Source: Kitasatospora phosalacinea (GTDB lineage: Bacteria > Actinomycetota > Actinomycetes > Streptomycetales > Streptomycetaceae). Taken from it: a stretch of DNA of 64,000 nucleotides. Each line of letters opens with the position of its first letter. Positions within the stretch are counted from its first letter, which is position 1. Below are positions 33,548 through 42,409 of the stretch, in pieces. The notes beneath the pieces were generated by a model that searched no databases, was not told the DNA's origin, and worked only from the letters and a program-made list of their open reading frames with translations. The DNA is taken from positions 1-64,000 of the forward strand of contig NZ_JNYE01000020.1 of assembly GCF_000717185.1 (NCBI RefSeq), read 5' to 3'. The position numbers and the translations under genes are program-made.

Positions 33548-34828
33548 GTGCAGATGACTGAGCAGCGGACGGCGACCGTCGTGGTCGAGTGGCAGGGCGA
33601 ACTCCTCGGGGCGGTGGGCCCGTTCGCGGCGGAGTCGCCGTACTGGGCGCAGGTCGGCGAGGTGGCCGCGGCGGCGTCGCGGGCGGCGGGGGTGCCACTG
33701 GCGGTGCTGCGGCTGCTGGCGGTGGCGGGCGGGGAGGGCGGCCGGGGCGGGGCGGCGGTGTACCTGGCGGTGGCGTCCGAGCGTCCGACCGGCGCGCTGG
33801 CTCCGGCGGACACCGAGGACGTCGGGCACCCGCTGCGGCTGTGCTGGGCGTCGGCGGACGGGCTGGCGGCCGAATGGGCTTGGGCGGACGGCGAGTTGGC
33901 GGCGCTGGGCCGGGCCAGGAGCGGCCCGGTGGAGCAGGTGCGGAGCTGGAACCTGTCGGCGCTGTCGCGGTTCCCGACCGCGGACGGCCCGGTGTGGCTG
34001 AAGAGCACGCCGCCGTTCGCGGTGCCGGAGGCGGCGGTGATCGCCCGGGCGGGGCGGGCCGATCCGGGGCTGGTGCCGCGGGTGCTGGCGGCGGACGGGC
34101 GGCGGGTGCTGCTGGCGGACGTGCCGGGCGTGGACTGCTGGGGCGTGCCGGAGGACGGCATGCTGGCGGCCGTCGACCGGTGGGCGGCCGTGCAGGCGGC
34201 GGTCGCGGCGGACGCGGACGGGTCGGGCGGGCCGGGCGGGCCGGGCGGGTTGGCGGACTGCTCGCCGACCGCGCTGGCGGAGCGCTTCCCGGCGCTGGTG
34301 GAGCGGCTGCGCCCGGAGCTGTCGGCGCAGGAGTACGCGCAAGTCCGGGAGCTGGCCGGGCAGTTGCCCGCGATCGCCCGCGCACTCGACTCCTGCGGGC
34401 TGCCGTCGACGCTGGTGCACGGCGACTTCCACCCGGGCAACTGGCGCTTCGACGGCGAGCGGGTGACCGTCCTGGACTTCTCGGACGCGGCCTGGGGCCA
34501 CCCGGCGCTGGACGGCCTGCGGCCGGAGCCGTTCCTCTCCCCCGAGCGCTGGGCGGTCGTCCGCTCGCGCTGGGCCGACGCCTGGCGCGCGCTGGTCCCG
34601 GGCTGCGCCCCGGAGCGGGCGCTGGAGCTGGCGCCGCCGCTGGTGCACGTGCACTTCGCGCTGCGCTACCAGGAGTTCCTGGACGGCATCGAGCCGAGCG
34701 AGCACCCGTACCACGCGGGCGACCCGGCCGACGAGGTGCGGCGGGCGCTGCGCGCGCTGGGCGGGGCCCTGGCCCCGACGGCCGGGTCGGCCGGGTCGGA
34801 GCCGCTGGGCGCGGGCCGCGAGCTGTAG
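33548..34828 (+). CDS. Aminoglycoside phosphotransferase-like kinase
   Basis: The 426-residue protein has a C-terminal APH/choline-kinase fold with the catalytic loop VHGDFHPGNWRFDG near residue 303 and the metal-binding VLDFSDAAWGHP about 20 residues later. The first 140 residues are less conserved and may be a separate domain. APH-family enzymes phosphorylate antibiotics or small metabolites; here there is no resistance context, so the substrate is open. GTG 33548 was chosen since GGAG lies 10 bp upstream; ATG 33554 is the alternative. The gene is followed by a 294-residue hypothetical after 9 bp, so they are probably co-transcribed. Confidence 0.8.
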   Translation: MQMTEQRTATVVVEWQGELLGAVGPFAAESPYWAQVGEVAAAASRAAGVPLAVLRLLAVAGGEGGRGGAAVYLAVASERPTGALAPADTEDVGHPLRLCWASADGLAAEWAWADGELAALGRARSGPVEQVRSWNLSALSRFPTADGPVWLKSTPPFAVPEAAVIARAGRADPGLVPRVLAADGRRVLLADVPGVDCWGVPEDGMLAAVDRWAAVQAAVAADADGSGGPGGPGGLADCSPTALAERFPALVERLRPELSAQEYAQVRELAGQLPAIARALDSCGLPSTLVHGDFHPGNWRFDGERVTVLDFSDAAWGHPALDGLRPEPFLSPERWAVVRSRWADAWRALVPGCAPERALELAPPLVHVHFALRYQEFLDGIEPSEHPYHAGDPADEVRRALRALGGALAPTAGSAGSEPLGAGREL

Positions 34829-34837
34829 CACGCGCTC

Positions 34838-35722
34838 ATGTCGACGACCGGGAGTTCGGCGCAGCTGCTGCTGGACGCCCGGGCGGCCGAGGCGCTGCCC
34901 GCCTCCCCGGAGCGGCTGGCGGCGGCCTCGTACGACGCCTTCACCGCGCAGTCGGCGCAGGAGCAGGACCTGCTGGAGTGCGAGCTCCACGCGCTGGGCC
35001 GGACCGCGGACGCGCTCGCCCTGGAGTTCCAGCCGCCGTACGGCGACGGGCCGGTCCAGGACGGCGACGGGCCGGTCCAGGACGGGGTCCGGCTGGGCGT
35101 CAGCCGGGAGGAGTTCACCGCGTTCTTCGCCCGGCTCGGCATGACGGAGGTCGGCGCGGCGGGCGGTTTCGACCCGTTCCTGCACGAGACCGCCGAGCTG
35201 GTGCCCGCCGAGGACCCGGGCGCACCGATCGAACTGCTGGACGTGCTGTGGCCGGGGTTGGTGTTCGGCGAGCTGCTGTTCGCCCGCGCGGGCGTGCGGG
35301 TGCGGGCGGGAGCCCGGGTGGCCGAGCCGGGCCGGGCGGACGCCTCACCGGTGTACTGGGCGTTCCGGCGGCGCGGCCGGCGGCCGGTCGACCTGTCGCA
35401 GGGCTGGGGTTCCGACGCGCAGGGGAGCACCAGCCACCGGATGGACTTCCGGACCGCGGACGGCGACCGGCTGAACGTGGTGCGCACCCCCGAGCGGCTG
35501 TCGGACCACCTCGACCGCGAGAACAGCTGCCGACTGACCGGGGCGGAGGCCGAGGAGCTACTGCGCCACCGCTGCCTGCTGCGCCGCCCGGCCGGGCAGC
35601 CGGAGCCGGTGGTGGACTCACCGGAGGCGGCGGACTTCTGGCCGTTCGACTGGACGCTGCCGGAACCGGCGGCGTGCTCGCCGGACTGCCGCGACCACGG
35701 GAGCAACTGGCAGCGGCCCTGA
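34838..35722 (+). CDS. Conserved hypothetical protein
   Basis: This 294-residue, acidic, soluble protein begins MSTTGSSAQLLLDARAAEAL. I see no catalytic motif, signal or membrane segment. A perfect in-frame duplication (GDGPVQD twice, near residue 70) comes from 21 bp of repeated DNA. It has a Cys-containing tail (CSPDCRDHGSNW). The ATG lies 9 bp after the phosphotransferase-like gene, suggesting joint expression. The codon pattern is typical for the window. No function can be offered. Confidence 0.6.
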   Translation: MSTTGSSAQLLLDARAAEALPASPERLAAASYDAFTAQSAQEQDLLECELHALGRTADALALEFQPPYGDGPVQDGDGPVQDGVRLGVSREEFTAFFARLGMTEVGAAGGFDPFLHETAELVPAEDPGAPIELLDVLWPGLVFGELLFARAGVRVRAGARVAEPGRADASPVYWAFRRRGRRPVDLSQGWGSDAQGSTSHRMDFRTADGDRLNVVRTPERLSDHLDRENSCRLTGAEAEELLRHRCLLRRPAGQPEPVVDSPEAADFWPFDWTLPEPAACSPDCRDHGSNWQRP

Positions 35723-35730
35723 GCCGGTCC

Positions 35731-36207
35731 TCAGGGCAGGTCGCCGCCGGTGGCGAGGGCCACCCCGAAGGCGGCGACCGGCAGCCCGGCGGCCAGCAGG
35801 GCCGCCGCCCCGAGGAGGGCGCCGAAAGTGGCGGCGGCGCGGGGCCGGTCGACGGTGTCGGCGGGCAGCGCGCCCTCGGGGCGGCCGGGCAGGTAGCGGA
35901 CCTTGACCCGGTCGCCGACGGCGCGCGGGGTGTCGCCGTCGTCCTCGACCCGGACGGGCAGCTGGTCGGCGGTGCGGAAGCGGAGGACGGCCCGGCGGTC
36001 GGTGTGGACCTGCCGGGTCTCGACGTGCCGGTGCGTGCTGACGTACGCCTCCAGCACCTCGGCCTCGGCACTGAGCCCGTCGGCCCGCAGGCGGCGCAGC
36101 CGGGCGTCGTCGCGCAGCCGCTGCACGGCGACGGCCGCACCGAGGGCAACGAGCAGCAGGCCCGCGCAGCAGGCCGCCGTGCCGGCCGCCGTGTTCGCCC
36201 AGTCCAT
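35731..36207 (-). CDS. DUF3592-type membrane protein
   Basis: The 158-residue protein has one N-terminal membrane segment (AAGTAACCAGLLLVALGAAV), a soluble middle of about 90 residues including VKVRYLPGRPEGA, and a C-terminal hydrophobic hairpin. The RVEDDGDTPRAVGDRVKVRYLP pattern is that of DUF3592 proteins, whose role is unknown. ATG 36207 is preferred; the upstream open frame is Arg/Pro-rich without membrane character. Confidence 0.75.
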   Translation of the reverse strand: MDWANTAAGTAACCAGLLLVALGAAVAVQRLRDDARLRRLRADGLSAEAEVLEAYVSTHRHVETRQVHTDRRAVLRFRTADQLPVRVEDDGDTPRAVGDRVKVRYLPGRPEGALPADTVDRPRAAATFGALLGAAALLAAGLPVAAFGVALATGGDLP

Positions 36208-36366
36208 CAGCCCCCGCCTCCCCGATCTCCGTACGGGTGGGTGGACGTGCGGGGCCGGGCCGCCGGTTCCCGTGCGAGCTCGCCGCGGGCGGCACGGCCG
36301 GGCCTCGCGCCACAGCCGCCGGTCACCACGCCCACCCGCCATCGCCCCCGTCCCTCGCAGGGGCTC

Positions 36367-37038
36367 TCAGGGCAGGCGCCGGTAGCGCAGTTCGAGCCCG
36401 TCGAGGAGGGCGTCGAGGCCGGTGTCGAAGGCGCCCTGGTCGATGGTGCGGCGGTGTTCGGCGAGGCGGTGGGCGTCGCCGAGGTGGGGGTAGTCGGCGG
36501 CGGTGTAGAGGGTGGCGTCGTCGGGGAAGCCGGCGGCGAAGGAGCCGAGGGCGGAGCCGGTGACGAAGTAGCGCATGAGGGCGCCGATCCGGGTGGCCTG
36601 GCCGCGGGGCCAGCCCGCGTCGACGAGGCAGCCGAAGACGGCGTCGGCCAGTCGCAGGGCGTGGGGGCGGCGGCCGGGGCCCTGGGCGAGGACGGGGACG
36701 AGGTGGGGGTGGGCGGTGAGGGCGGCGCGGTAGGAGCGGGCCCAGGCGTGCAGGGCGGTGCGCCAGTCGTGCGGCGCGTCGAACATGCTGAGGTCGACCT
36801 CGCCCATCACACTGTCGACGACGGCGTCGAGCAGGTCGTCCTTGGTGGCGAAGTGGTTGTACAGCGAGGGGCCGCTGACCGAGAGTTCGGCGGCGAGGCG
36901 GCGGGTGGAGAGGGCGGCCAGGCCCTCGGCGTCGACCAGGGCGAGGGCGGCTGCGACGATGCGGTCCCGGCTGAGCAGGGGGGTGCGGGGTCGGGCGATC
37001 TCCGCCTCCTGGGGTGCGGGCTGCTGGGTCCGGGTCAT
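36367..37038 (-). CDS. TetR-family transcriptional regulator
   Basis: The 223-residue protein has an N-terminal TetR helix-turn-helix (DRIVAAALALVDAEGLAALSTRRLAAELSVSGPSLYNHFATKDDLLDAV, residues about 24-73) and a TetR_C-type ligand domain rich in Trp/His/Ala. It is divergent from the acyl-CoA dehydrogenase operon with a 19-bp imperfect palindrome between (37099-37117). It most likely represses that operon and itself until an acyl-CoA or related ligand binds. Both targets and ligand are inference. Confidence 0.9.
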   Translation of the reverse strand: MTRTQQPAPQEAEIARPRTPLLSRDRIVAAALALVDAEGLAALSTRRLAAELSVSGPSLYNHFATKDDLLDAVVDSVMGEVDLSMFDAPHDWRTALHAWARSYRAALTAHPHLVPVLAQGPGRRPHALRLADAVFGCLVDAGWPRGQATRIGALMRYFVTGSALGSFAAGFPDDATLYTAADYPHLGDAHRLAEHRRTIDQGAFDTGLDALLDGLELRYRRLP

Positions 37039-37098
37039 TCTCGCAGGTGTCCGCGGGTGCTCTTCCGGATCCGGTGCGGGCGGGCTACAGTCACCGTA

Positions 37099-37117
37099 AA
37101 ACTTGCAGTGCTAGTTT
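37099..37117. promoter_or_regulatory. 19-bp palindrome, probable TetR operator
   Basis: AAACTTGCAGTGCTAGTTT has 9-bp arms with one mismatch around a central G. It sits in the divergent region 20 bp upstream of the acyl-CoA dehydrogenase ATG, overlapping the likely promoter. Confidence 0.75.
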
Positions 37118-37136
37118 AAATCGGGGTACCCATCAC

Positions 37137-38285
37137 ATGGACCTGGAGCTGACCGAGGAGCAGGCCGCCGTACGGGAGTTGGCGGCCGCCTTCACCGACC
37201 GGGAGATCGTGCCGTTCGCCGCCGAGTGGGACCGGGCGGAGTCGATCGACCTGGGGATCGTCCGGAAGCTGGGCGACCTGGGCTTCCTCGGCCTGACCCT
37301 GCCGGAGGAGCACGGCGGCAGCGGCGGCGACCACCTGGCGTACTGCCTGGTGCTGGAGGAGCTGGGACGCGGCGACTCCTCGGTGCGCGGCGTGGTGTCG
37401 GTGTCGCTGGGGCTGGTCGCGAAGTCGGTGAACGCGTTCGGCACCGAGGAGCAGAAGCGCGCCTGGCTGCCGCGGCTGTGCTCGGGCGAGGCGCTGGGCT
37501 GCTTCGCGCTGACCGAGCCCGGCACCGGTTCGGACGCCGCCAACCTGACCACCCGGGCCGAGCGCGACGGCGACGACTGGCTGCTCTCCGGCGCGAAGAT
37601 GTTCATCACCAACGGGACGTGGGCGGACGTCGCCCTGGTCTTCGCCCGCACCGGCGGGCCCGGGCACCGCGGCGTCACCGCGTTCCTGGTGCCCACCGAC
37701 GCGCCCGGCTTCGAACGGCGGCTGGTGCACGGCAAGTTGGGCCTGCGCGGGCAGGCCACCGCCGAGCTGTCCTTCGACCGGGTCCGCGTCCCGGACGGCG
37801 CGCGCCTGGGCGAGGTCGGCGAGGGCTTCAAGGTCGCGATGGCGGCCCTCGCCAAGGGGCGGATGTCGGTCGCGGCGGGCTGCGTCGGCATCGCGCAGGC
37901 CTCGCTGGACGCGGCGGTGCGCTACGCCGGGGAGCGCGAGCAGTTCGGGAAGCCCATCGCCGCCCACCAGTTGGTGCAGGAGCTGCTGGCCGACACCGCC
38001 GTCGACGTGGACGCGGCCCGGCTGCTGACCTGGCGGGTCGCCGACCTGATCGACCGCGGCCTGCCGTTCGCCACCGAGTCCTCGGTGGCCAAGCTGTACG
38101 CCTCCGAGGCGGCGGTGCGCTGCGCCAACAACGCGCTGCAGGTGTTCGGCGGGTACGGCTTCATCGACGAGTACCCGGTCGGCAAGTACCTGCGCGACGC
38201 CCGGGTGATGACCCTGTACGAGGGCACCAGCCAGATCCACAAACTGCTCATCGGCCGCTCGCTCACCGGCGTCAACGCCTTCTGA
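37137..38285 (+). CDS. Acyl-CoA dehydrogenase
   Basis: The 382-residue flavoenzyme has the family signatures CFALTEPGTGSDAANLTT and the C-terminal RDARVMTLYEGTSQIHKLLIGR, whose Glu is the catalytic base. Length and domain order (alpha, beta, alpha) are standard. It forms the 2,3-enoyl-CoA in fatty or branched acyl-CoA breakdown, passing electrons to ETF. It is the first of three co-directional genes (52-bp gaps) facing away from the TetR regulator. Confidence 0.93.
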   Translation: MDLELTEEQAAVRELAAAFTDREIVPFAAEWDRAESIDLGIVRKLGDLGFLGLTLPEEHGGSGGDHLAYCLVLEELGRGDSSVRGVVSVSLGLVAKSVNAFGTEEQKRAWLPRLCSGEALGCFALTEPGTGSDAANLTTRAERDGDDWLLSGAKMFITNGTWADVALVFARTGGPGHRGVTAFLVPTDAPGFERRLVHGKLGLRGQATAELSFDRVRVPDGARLGEVGEGFKVAMAALAKGRMSVAAGCVGIAQASLDAAVRYAGEREQFGKPIAAHQLVQELLADTAVDVDAARLLTWRVADLIDRGLPFATESSVAKLYASEAAVRCANNALQVFGGYGFIDEYPVGKYLRDARVMTLYEGTSQIHKLLIGRSLTGVNAF

Positions 38286-38296
38286 CCCACCCCTCC

Positions 38297-38324
38297 CCCT
38301 TCACGACAAGCCCTTCACGACAAG
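38297..38324. repeat. Tandem duplicated 14-mer in the 38-kb intergenic gap
   Basis: CCCTTCACGACAAG occurs twice in direct tandem after the acyl-CoA dehydrogenase stop; the second copy abuts the ribosome site AAGGAG of the thiolase gene. Confidence 0.8.
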
Positions 38325-38336
38325 GAGCCCGACGAA

Positions 38337-39524
38337 GTGCTTCCGGTCTTCATCGCCGCCGCCCGCCGCACCCCGATCGGGCGGCTGCGCGGCGCACTGT
38401 CCGCCGTCCGGCCCGACGACCTGTCGGCGGCCGTGCTGCGCGGGCTGCTCTCCGACGTGCCCGCGCTGGACCCGGCGCGGATCGACGACGTGTACTGGGG
38501 CGCCGCCAACCAGGCGGGCGAGGACAACCGCAACCTGGCCCGGATGGCCGTGCTGCTCGCCGGGCTGCCCGACAGCGTGCCGGGCGCGACCGTCAACCGG
38601 CTGTGCGCCTCCGGCATGGAGGCCGTCACCACCGCCGCCCGCGCGATCGGCTCCGGCGAGGCCGACGTCGTCGTCGCGGGCGGCTGCGAGTCGATGAGCC
38701 GCGCCCCGTTCGTGCTGCCCCGCCCGGACGAGGCGCTGCCGCACCGCATCGAGACCTTCGACACCCGGCTCGGCTGGCGCCTGACCAACCCGCGGATGCG
38801 CGAACTGCACGGCGTGCTGTCGATGGGCGAGACGGCCGAGGAGGTCGCCGCCCGCTACGGCATCGACCGCGAGGCGCAGGACGCGTTCGCCCTGCGCAGC
38901 CACCGACTGGCCGCCGCCGCACGGGAGTCGGGGCACTTCGACGCCGAACTGCTGCCCGTCGCCCGCCCGGACGGGACGGCGGTGGAGCACGACGAGTCGA
39001 TCCGCCCCGACACCACCGCCGAGAAGCTCGCCGCGCTCAAACCCGTCTTCCGCCCCGGCGGCACCGTCACCGCGGGCAACGCCTCGCCGATGAACGACGG
39101 CGCGGCCGCGCTGCTGCTGGTCAGCGAACGAGCGCTGGCCGAGCTGGAGTTGGAGCCGCTGGGCCGGTACGTGGCGGGCGCCTCGGCGGGCGTGCACCCC
39201 GACGTGATGGGCATCGGGCCCGTCCCGGCGACCCGGCGGGTGCTGGAGCGCTCCGGCTGGAAGCTCGCCGACCTGGAGACCGCCGAGTTCAACGAGGCCT
39301 TCGCCGCCCAAGCCCTCGCCTCCACCCGCCGGTTGGGCATCGACCCGGAGCTGGTCAACCCCTCCGGCGGGGCGATCGCCCTGGGCCACCCGCTGGGCTG
39401 CTCCGGCGCCCGGATCCTCACCACCCTGCTGCACCGGATGCGCCGCACCGGCGCCCGGCGCGGCCTGGCCACCATGTGCGTGGGCGTCGGCCAGGGCTCG
39501 GCCGTCCTGGTCGAGCGAGACTGA
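38337..39524 (+). CDS. Acetyl-CoA C-acyltransferase (thiolase)
   Basis: The 395-residue enzyme has [11 protein letters not shown] with the acyl-accepting Cys (about residue 88), [13 protein letters not shown], and the C-terminal [19 protein letters not shown] and CVGVGQGSA with catalytic His and Cys. It either cleaves 3-ketoacyl-CoA or condenses acetyl-CoA units. GTG 38337 has AAGGAG 11 bp upstream. With the flanking dehydrogenase and reductase it suggests acyl-CoA degradation. Confidence 0.93.
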   Translation: MLPVFIAAARRTPIGRLRGALSAVRPDDLSAAVLRGLLSDVPALDPARIDDVYWGAANQAGEDNRNLARMAVLLAGLPDSVPGATVNRLCASGMEAVTTAARAIGSGEADVVVAGGCESMSRAPFVLPRPDEALPHRIETFDTRLGWRLTNPRMRELHGVLSMGETAEEVAARYGIDREAQDAFALRSHRLAAAARESGHFDAELLPVARPDGTAVEHDESIRPDTTAEKLAALKPVFRPGGTVTAGNASPMNDGAAALLLVSERALAELELEPLGRYVAGASAGVHPDVMGIGPVPATRRVLERSGWKLADLETAEFNEAFAAQALASTRRLGIDPELVNPSGGAIALGHPLGCSGARILTTLLHRMRRTGARRGLATMCVGVGQGSAVLVERD

Positions 39525-39576
39525 AATCCCCTCCCCCTCAATGAAGATGACGGATCGTCAGGAACGGAGTACGACG

Positions 39577-40335
39577 GTGGGCAGGTTCGACGGCAAGGTG
39601 GCAGTGGTGACCGGAGCCGCGCAGGGCATCGGTGCGGCGACGGCGCGGCTGCTGGCCGCGGAGGGCGCGGCGGTCGCCGTGGTCGACCTCACGGCGGAGC
39701 GGGCGAAGGACACCGTCGAGGAGATCCTCGCGGCGGGCGGCACCGCCCGCGGGTACGGGTGCGACGTCGCCGACTACGAGGCGGTGGAGGCCGTGTTCGC
39801 CACCGTGGCCGAGGAGTTGGGCGGCGTGCACGTCCTGGTCAACAACGCCGGGATCACCCGCGACAACCTGTTCTTCAAGATGCCCAAGCAGGACTGGGAC
39901 ACCGTCCTCGCGGTCAACCTGACCAGCGCCTACAACTGCGCGCACGTCGCGCAGAAGTACTTCGTGGCGCAGAAGTACGGCAAGATCGTCTCGCTCAGCT
40001 CGCGCTCCGCCCTGGGCAACCGCGGGCAGGCCAACTACGCGGCGGCGAAAGCCGGGATCCAGGGCCTCACCGCGACCCTGGCCATCGAGCTCGGCCCCTT
40101 CAACGTCAACGTGAACGCCGTCGCCCCCGGCTACATCGCGACCTCGATGACCGCCGCGACCGCCGAACGCGTCGGCGCGACCCCCGAGGAGCACCAGGCC
40201 GAGGTCGCCGGCCGCACCCCGCTGCGCCGGGTCGGCCGCCCCGAGGAGGTCGCCGCCGTGGTGGCGTTCCTGGCCAGCGAGGACGCCTCGTACGTCAGCG
40301 GCCAGACGCTGTACGTCAACGGCGGCGCGCGGTAG
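39577..40335 (+). CDS. Short-chain dehydrogenase, FabG-type
   Basis: The 252-residue product shows VVTGAAQGIGAATARLL (NADP site), LVNNAGITRDNL, the catalytic Ser in IVSLSSRS and NYAAAKAGIQG with the Tyr/Lys pair, ending GQTLYVNGG. It is a 3-oxoacyl reductase or 3-hydroxyacyl-CoA dehydrogenase type SDR. GTG 39577 is chosen because GGAACGGAG lies 7 bp before it; the ATG at 39541 follows a pyrimidine stretch without a ribosome site. It is the last gene of the TetR-linked operon. Confidence 0.9.
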   Translation: MGRFDGKVAVVTGAAQGIGAATARLLAAEGAAVAVVDLTAERAKDTVEEILAAGGTARGYGCDVADYEAVEAVFATVAEELGGVHVLVNNAGITRDNLFFKMPKQDWDTVLAVNLTSAYNCAHVAQKYFVAQKYGKIVSLSSRSALGNRGQANYAAAKAGIQGLTATLAIELGPFNVNVNAVAPGYIATSMTAATAERVGATPEEHQAEVAGRTPLRRVGRPEEVAAVVAFLASEDASYVSGQTLYVNGGAR

Positions 40336-40407
40336 CCGCGTCGGCGGCGCCGGACGGACCGGTGGGGGCCGCTCCCGCGCACCCCTGAGGGACGGACGGG
40401 GTGGCGG

Positions 40408-41280
40408 TCAGCGCCAGGGCCAGCGGCGGGCCGGCTTCGGCTGCGGCGCGGACTGCGGCGCGGACTGCGGCGCGGTCGGCAGGTCCGGCCGGACGGGCGG
40501 GGACGGCGGCGCGGGCTGCGGCGGCGGGAACGGGGCCGGGGCGGCCGGCGGGCGTTCGTGCTCCGGCTGGAGGACGACCGGGTAGTCGAGTCCGGTGGCG
40601 ATGTGGGTCAGCGCGGTGGCCCGCCAGCCCGTCCAGTCGCTCTCGCGGTCGTAGGTCTCGTGCTCGGCCCAGTCCTCGGCGCGCAGTTGGACCGCGGTCA
40701 TCCCGGCCGCCTTGGCACCGCTGAGCTCCCGGCTGTCGCCGTCGCCGACGTAGAGGCAGCGCTCGGGGGTGACGCCCAGGCGCCGCATCACCTCGGCGTA
40801 CAGGGCCGGGTCGGGCTTGCGGCGGCCCTCGCGGCAGGAGAACACCGCGGTGTCGACCCAGCGGGCGGCGGGCACCAGCGCCCAGTGGTCGGCGAGTTCG
40901 GTGGAGCAGTCGCTGAGCACCCCGATCCGGACGTCCCGGCGGCGGATCGTCTCCAGCACCCGCAGCGCGTCCGGCCGCAGTGCGAACAGTTCGTGCTGGG
41001 CGGCGCGGCGGGCCTCGCACGCCCGCCACAGCGCGACCTGCTCCGGGTCCGTCACCCCGCAGCGCGCCGCGAGCGCGGTGACGGTCTCCCGCAGGTCGCC
41101 GAGCCCGCCGACGGCCCGCTCCGGCCAGGACTCGTCCCAGGCCCGCCGCCAGCGCTGCGCGTCGATCCCCAGCGGGGCGGCGCTGCGCGCGGCGTGCTCG
41201 TCGCGCACCCGGGACGGGACGGCGGGGGTCAGGGTGCCGAAGAAGTCGAACACCACGGCGTGGAAGGGCGAGAACGGCAT
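40408..41280 (-). CDS. HAD-superfamily hydrolase
   Basis: The 290-residue protein has motif I VVFDFFGTLTP (nucleophilic Asp11, with Phe instead of the second Asp), IGVLSDCS, KPDPALYAEVMRRLG and VYVGDGDSRELSGAKAAG. The missing second Asp is typical of haloacid-dehalogenase-like members rather than phosphatases. The last 60 residues are Pro/Gln/Ala repeats and probably disordered. A 7-bp stem (GCGGGGA/TCCCCGC, 41281-41301) ends right at the ATG and could limit initiation. Confidence 0.85.
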   Translation of the reverse strand: MPFSPFHAVVFDFFGTLTPAVPSRVRDEHAARSAAPLGIDAQRWRRAWDESWPERAVGGLGDLRETVTALAARCGVTDPEQVALWRACEARRAAQHELFALRPDALRVLETIRRRDVRIGVLSDCSTELADHWALVPAARWVDTAVFSCREGRRKPDPALYAEVMRRLGVTPERCLYVGDGDSRELSGAKAAGMTAVQLRAEDWAEHETYDRESDWTGWRATALTHIATGLDYPVVLQPEHERPPAAPAPFPPPQPAPPSPPVRPDLPTAPQSAPQSAPQPKPARRWPWR

Positions 41281-41332
41281 GCGGGGAAGCGTACTCCCCG
41301 CGCGGGCTAACTTCCTTCGGGTCAGCGGGAGT

Positions 41333-41731
41333 TCACGCGCGGTGCAGTCGCACGGCCGTGGGCGACTGGGTCGCGGGCGGCTGGGTCACGGGCGGCTGGG
41401 TCACGGGCGCCTCGGCCGCGGTGCGGCGGCGGCCGCGACCGGCGAGGCGGCACCCCGTGCAGTCCGGGTGGCCGTGGCGGGCGGCGCGGTCGCGGGTGCG
41501 CCAGTGCCGCAGGTGCGGCGGGCGCGGGCCGCCGGGCTTGCCCCAGCCCGCGAGGTGCAGGGCCCAGGTGGCGAGCGCGGCGGCGGGTGCCAGGGCAGCT
41601 CCGGCCCACAGGACGGCGGGGGAGGCGAGGACCAGTCCCATCCCGGCGGTGGTGAAGGCGAGGATGCCGAGGGCGGAACCGGTCCATCCGGCGACGGTGT
41701 GCCCCATGTCGTGGTCGCCGTGTGCGTTCAT
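41333..41731 (-). CDS. Small membrane protein, HGxxPAAW-like
   Basis: This 132-residue protein starts MNAHGDHDMGHTVAGWTGSALGIL and has two membrane segments in the first 65 residues, like the short actinobacterial proteins named for an HGxxPAAW motif near the N-terminus. After the membrane part comes a basic region with HPDCTGCRLAG and a VTQPPVTQPPATQSP repeat at the end. The function is unknown. It is divergent from the marR gene and shares the 115-bp regulatory region with the palindrome at 41816-41828. Confidence 0.75.
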   Translation of the reverse strand: MNAHGDHDMGHTVAGWTGSALGILAFTTAGMGLVLASPAVLWAGAALAPAAALATWALHLAGWGKPGGPRPPHLRHWRTRDRAARHGHPDCTGCRLAGRGRRRTAAEAPVTQPPVTQPPATQSPTAVRLHRA

Positions 41732-41815
41732 GTGTCCTCGTTTGGTGTGATGGGCGGGTGCGGAGACAGGTCGGCCCGGGGTGGGCGCACCCCAGCGGAT
41801 CGTTTATCTCACGAG

Positions 41816-41828
41816 CTAAGTAACTTAG
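41816..41828. promoter_or_regulatory. Perfect 13-bp palindrome, probable MarR operator
   Basis: CTAAGTAACTTAG has perfect 6-bp arms around one base, 18 bp before the MarR start and within the divergent promoter region. This position fits autorepression of marR and possibly control of the gene at 41333-41731. Confidence 0.7.
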
Positions 41829-41846
41829 ATGCTAAGGAGTTCCCGA

Positions 41847-42323
41847 GTGGAGGGCAAGCCCCGCCCCCAGGCGACGCCTGAACAGGCCCTGCAGGCCATG
41901 GACCGCATGATCGCCCTGGCCCAGTTCGGCCAGCACGACATTGCCGCCAGGCTCGGGCTCAACGTCACCGACCTGACCTGCCTGGGGTTCGTGATCGAAG
42001 CCACCGCGTCCGGCGAGCCACTGGCCGCGGGCGACCTCGCCGAACGCGCCCAGCTCACCACCGGCGCCGTCACCGGCGTCCTCAACCGGCTGGAGCGGGC
42101 GGGGTACGCCCGCCGCGAGCCCGACCCGACCGACCGCCGCCGGGTGCACGTCCTGATCTCCGAGGACGCCCAGGAACGCGTCCTCCGGGTGTACGGCCCC
42201 TTCTACGCCCGCCTGGCCGAGCTGTTCGCCGACTACTCCCCCGCCGAAGTCGCCGTCCTCGCCGACTGGTTCACCCGCGCCCGGGCCGCCATGGCGGACT
42301 CCCTCGCCGAGATCCGCGAGTGA
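41847..42323 (+). CDS. MarR-family transcriptional regulator
   Basis: The 158-residue protein has the MarR winged helix (DLTCLGFVIEATASGEPLAAGDLAERAQLTTGAVTGVLNRLERAGYARREPDPTDRRRVHVLI), residues about 45-108, with the basic DRR wing tip. GTG 41847 follows AAGGAG by 7 bp; the in-frame ATG at 41829 lacks such a site. The stop overlaps a GTG (GTGA) in the following acetyltransferase region. MarR proteins usually bind their own promoter, and a palindrome is present there. Confidence 0.92.
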   Translation: MEGKPRPQATPEQALQAMDRMIALAQFGQHDIAARLGLNVTDLTCLGFVIEATASGEPLAAGDLAERAQLTTGAVTGVLNRLERAGYARREPDPTDRRRVHVLISEDAQERVLRVYGPFYARLAELFADYSPAEVAVLADWFTRARAAMADSLAEIRE

Positions 42324-42409
42324 CCCGCGCACCGGCCGCTCCCCCGCCGTTACCCCCTGCCCCTGCCCCCGCACCCGCACCCGCACCCGCACCGATGGAG
42401 GAGGCAGCC

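Noticed and set aside
30924..34385. A 1153-codon open frame on the minus strand across egtD, the minisatellite and the oxidoreductase
   Set aside because: It is antisense to egtD and out of frame with the FAD enzyme; the translation is Pro/Arg/Ala/Ser-rich with no domain, an effect of high GC.
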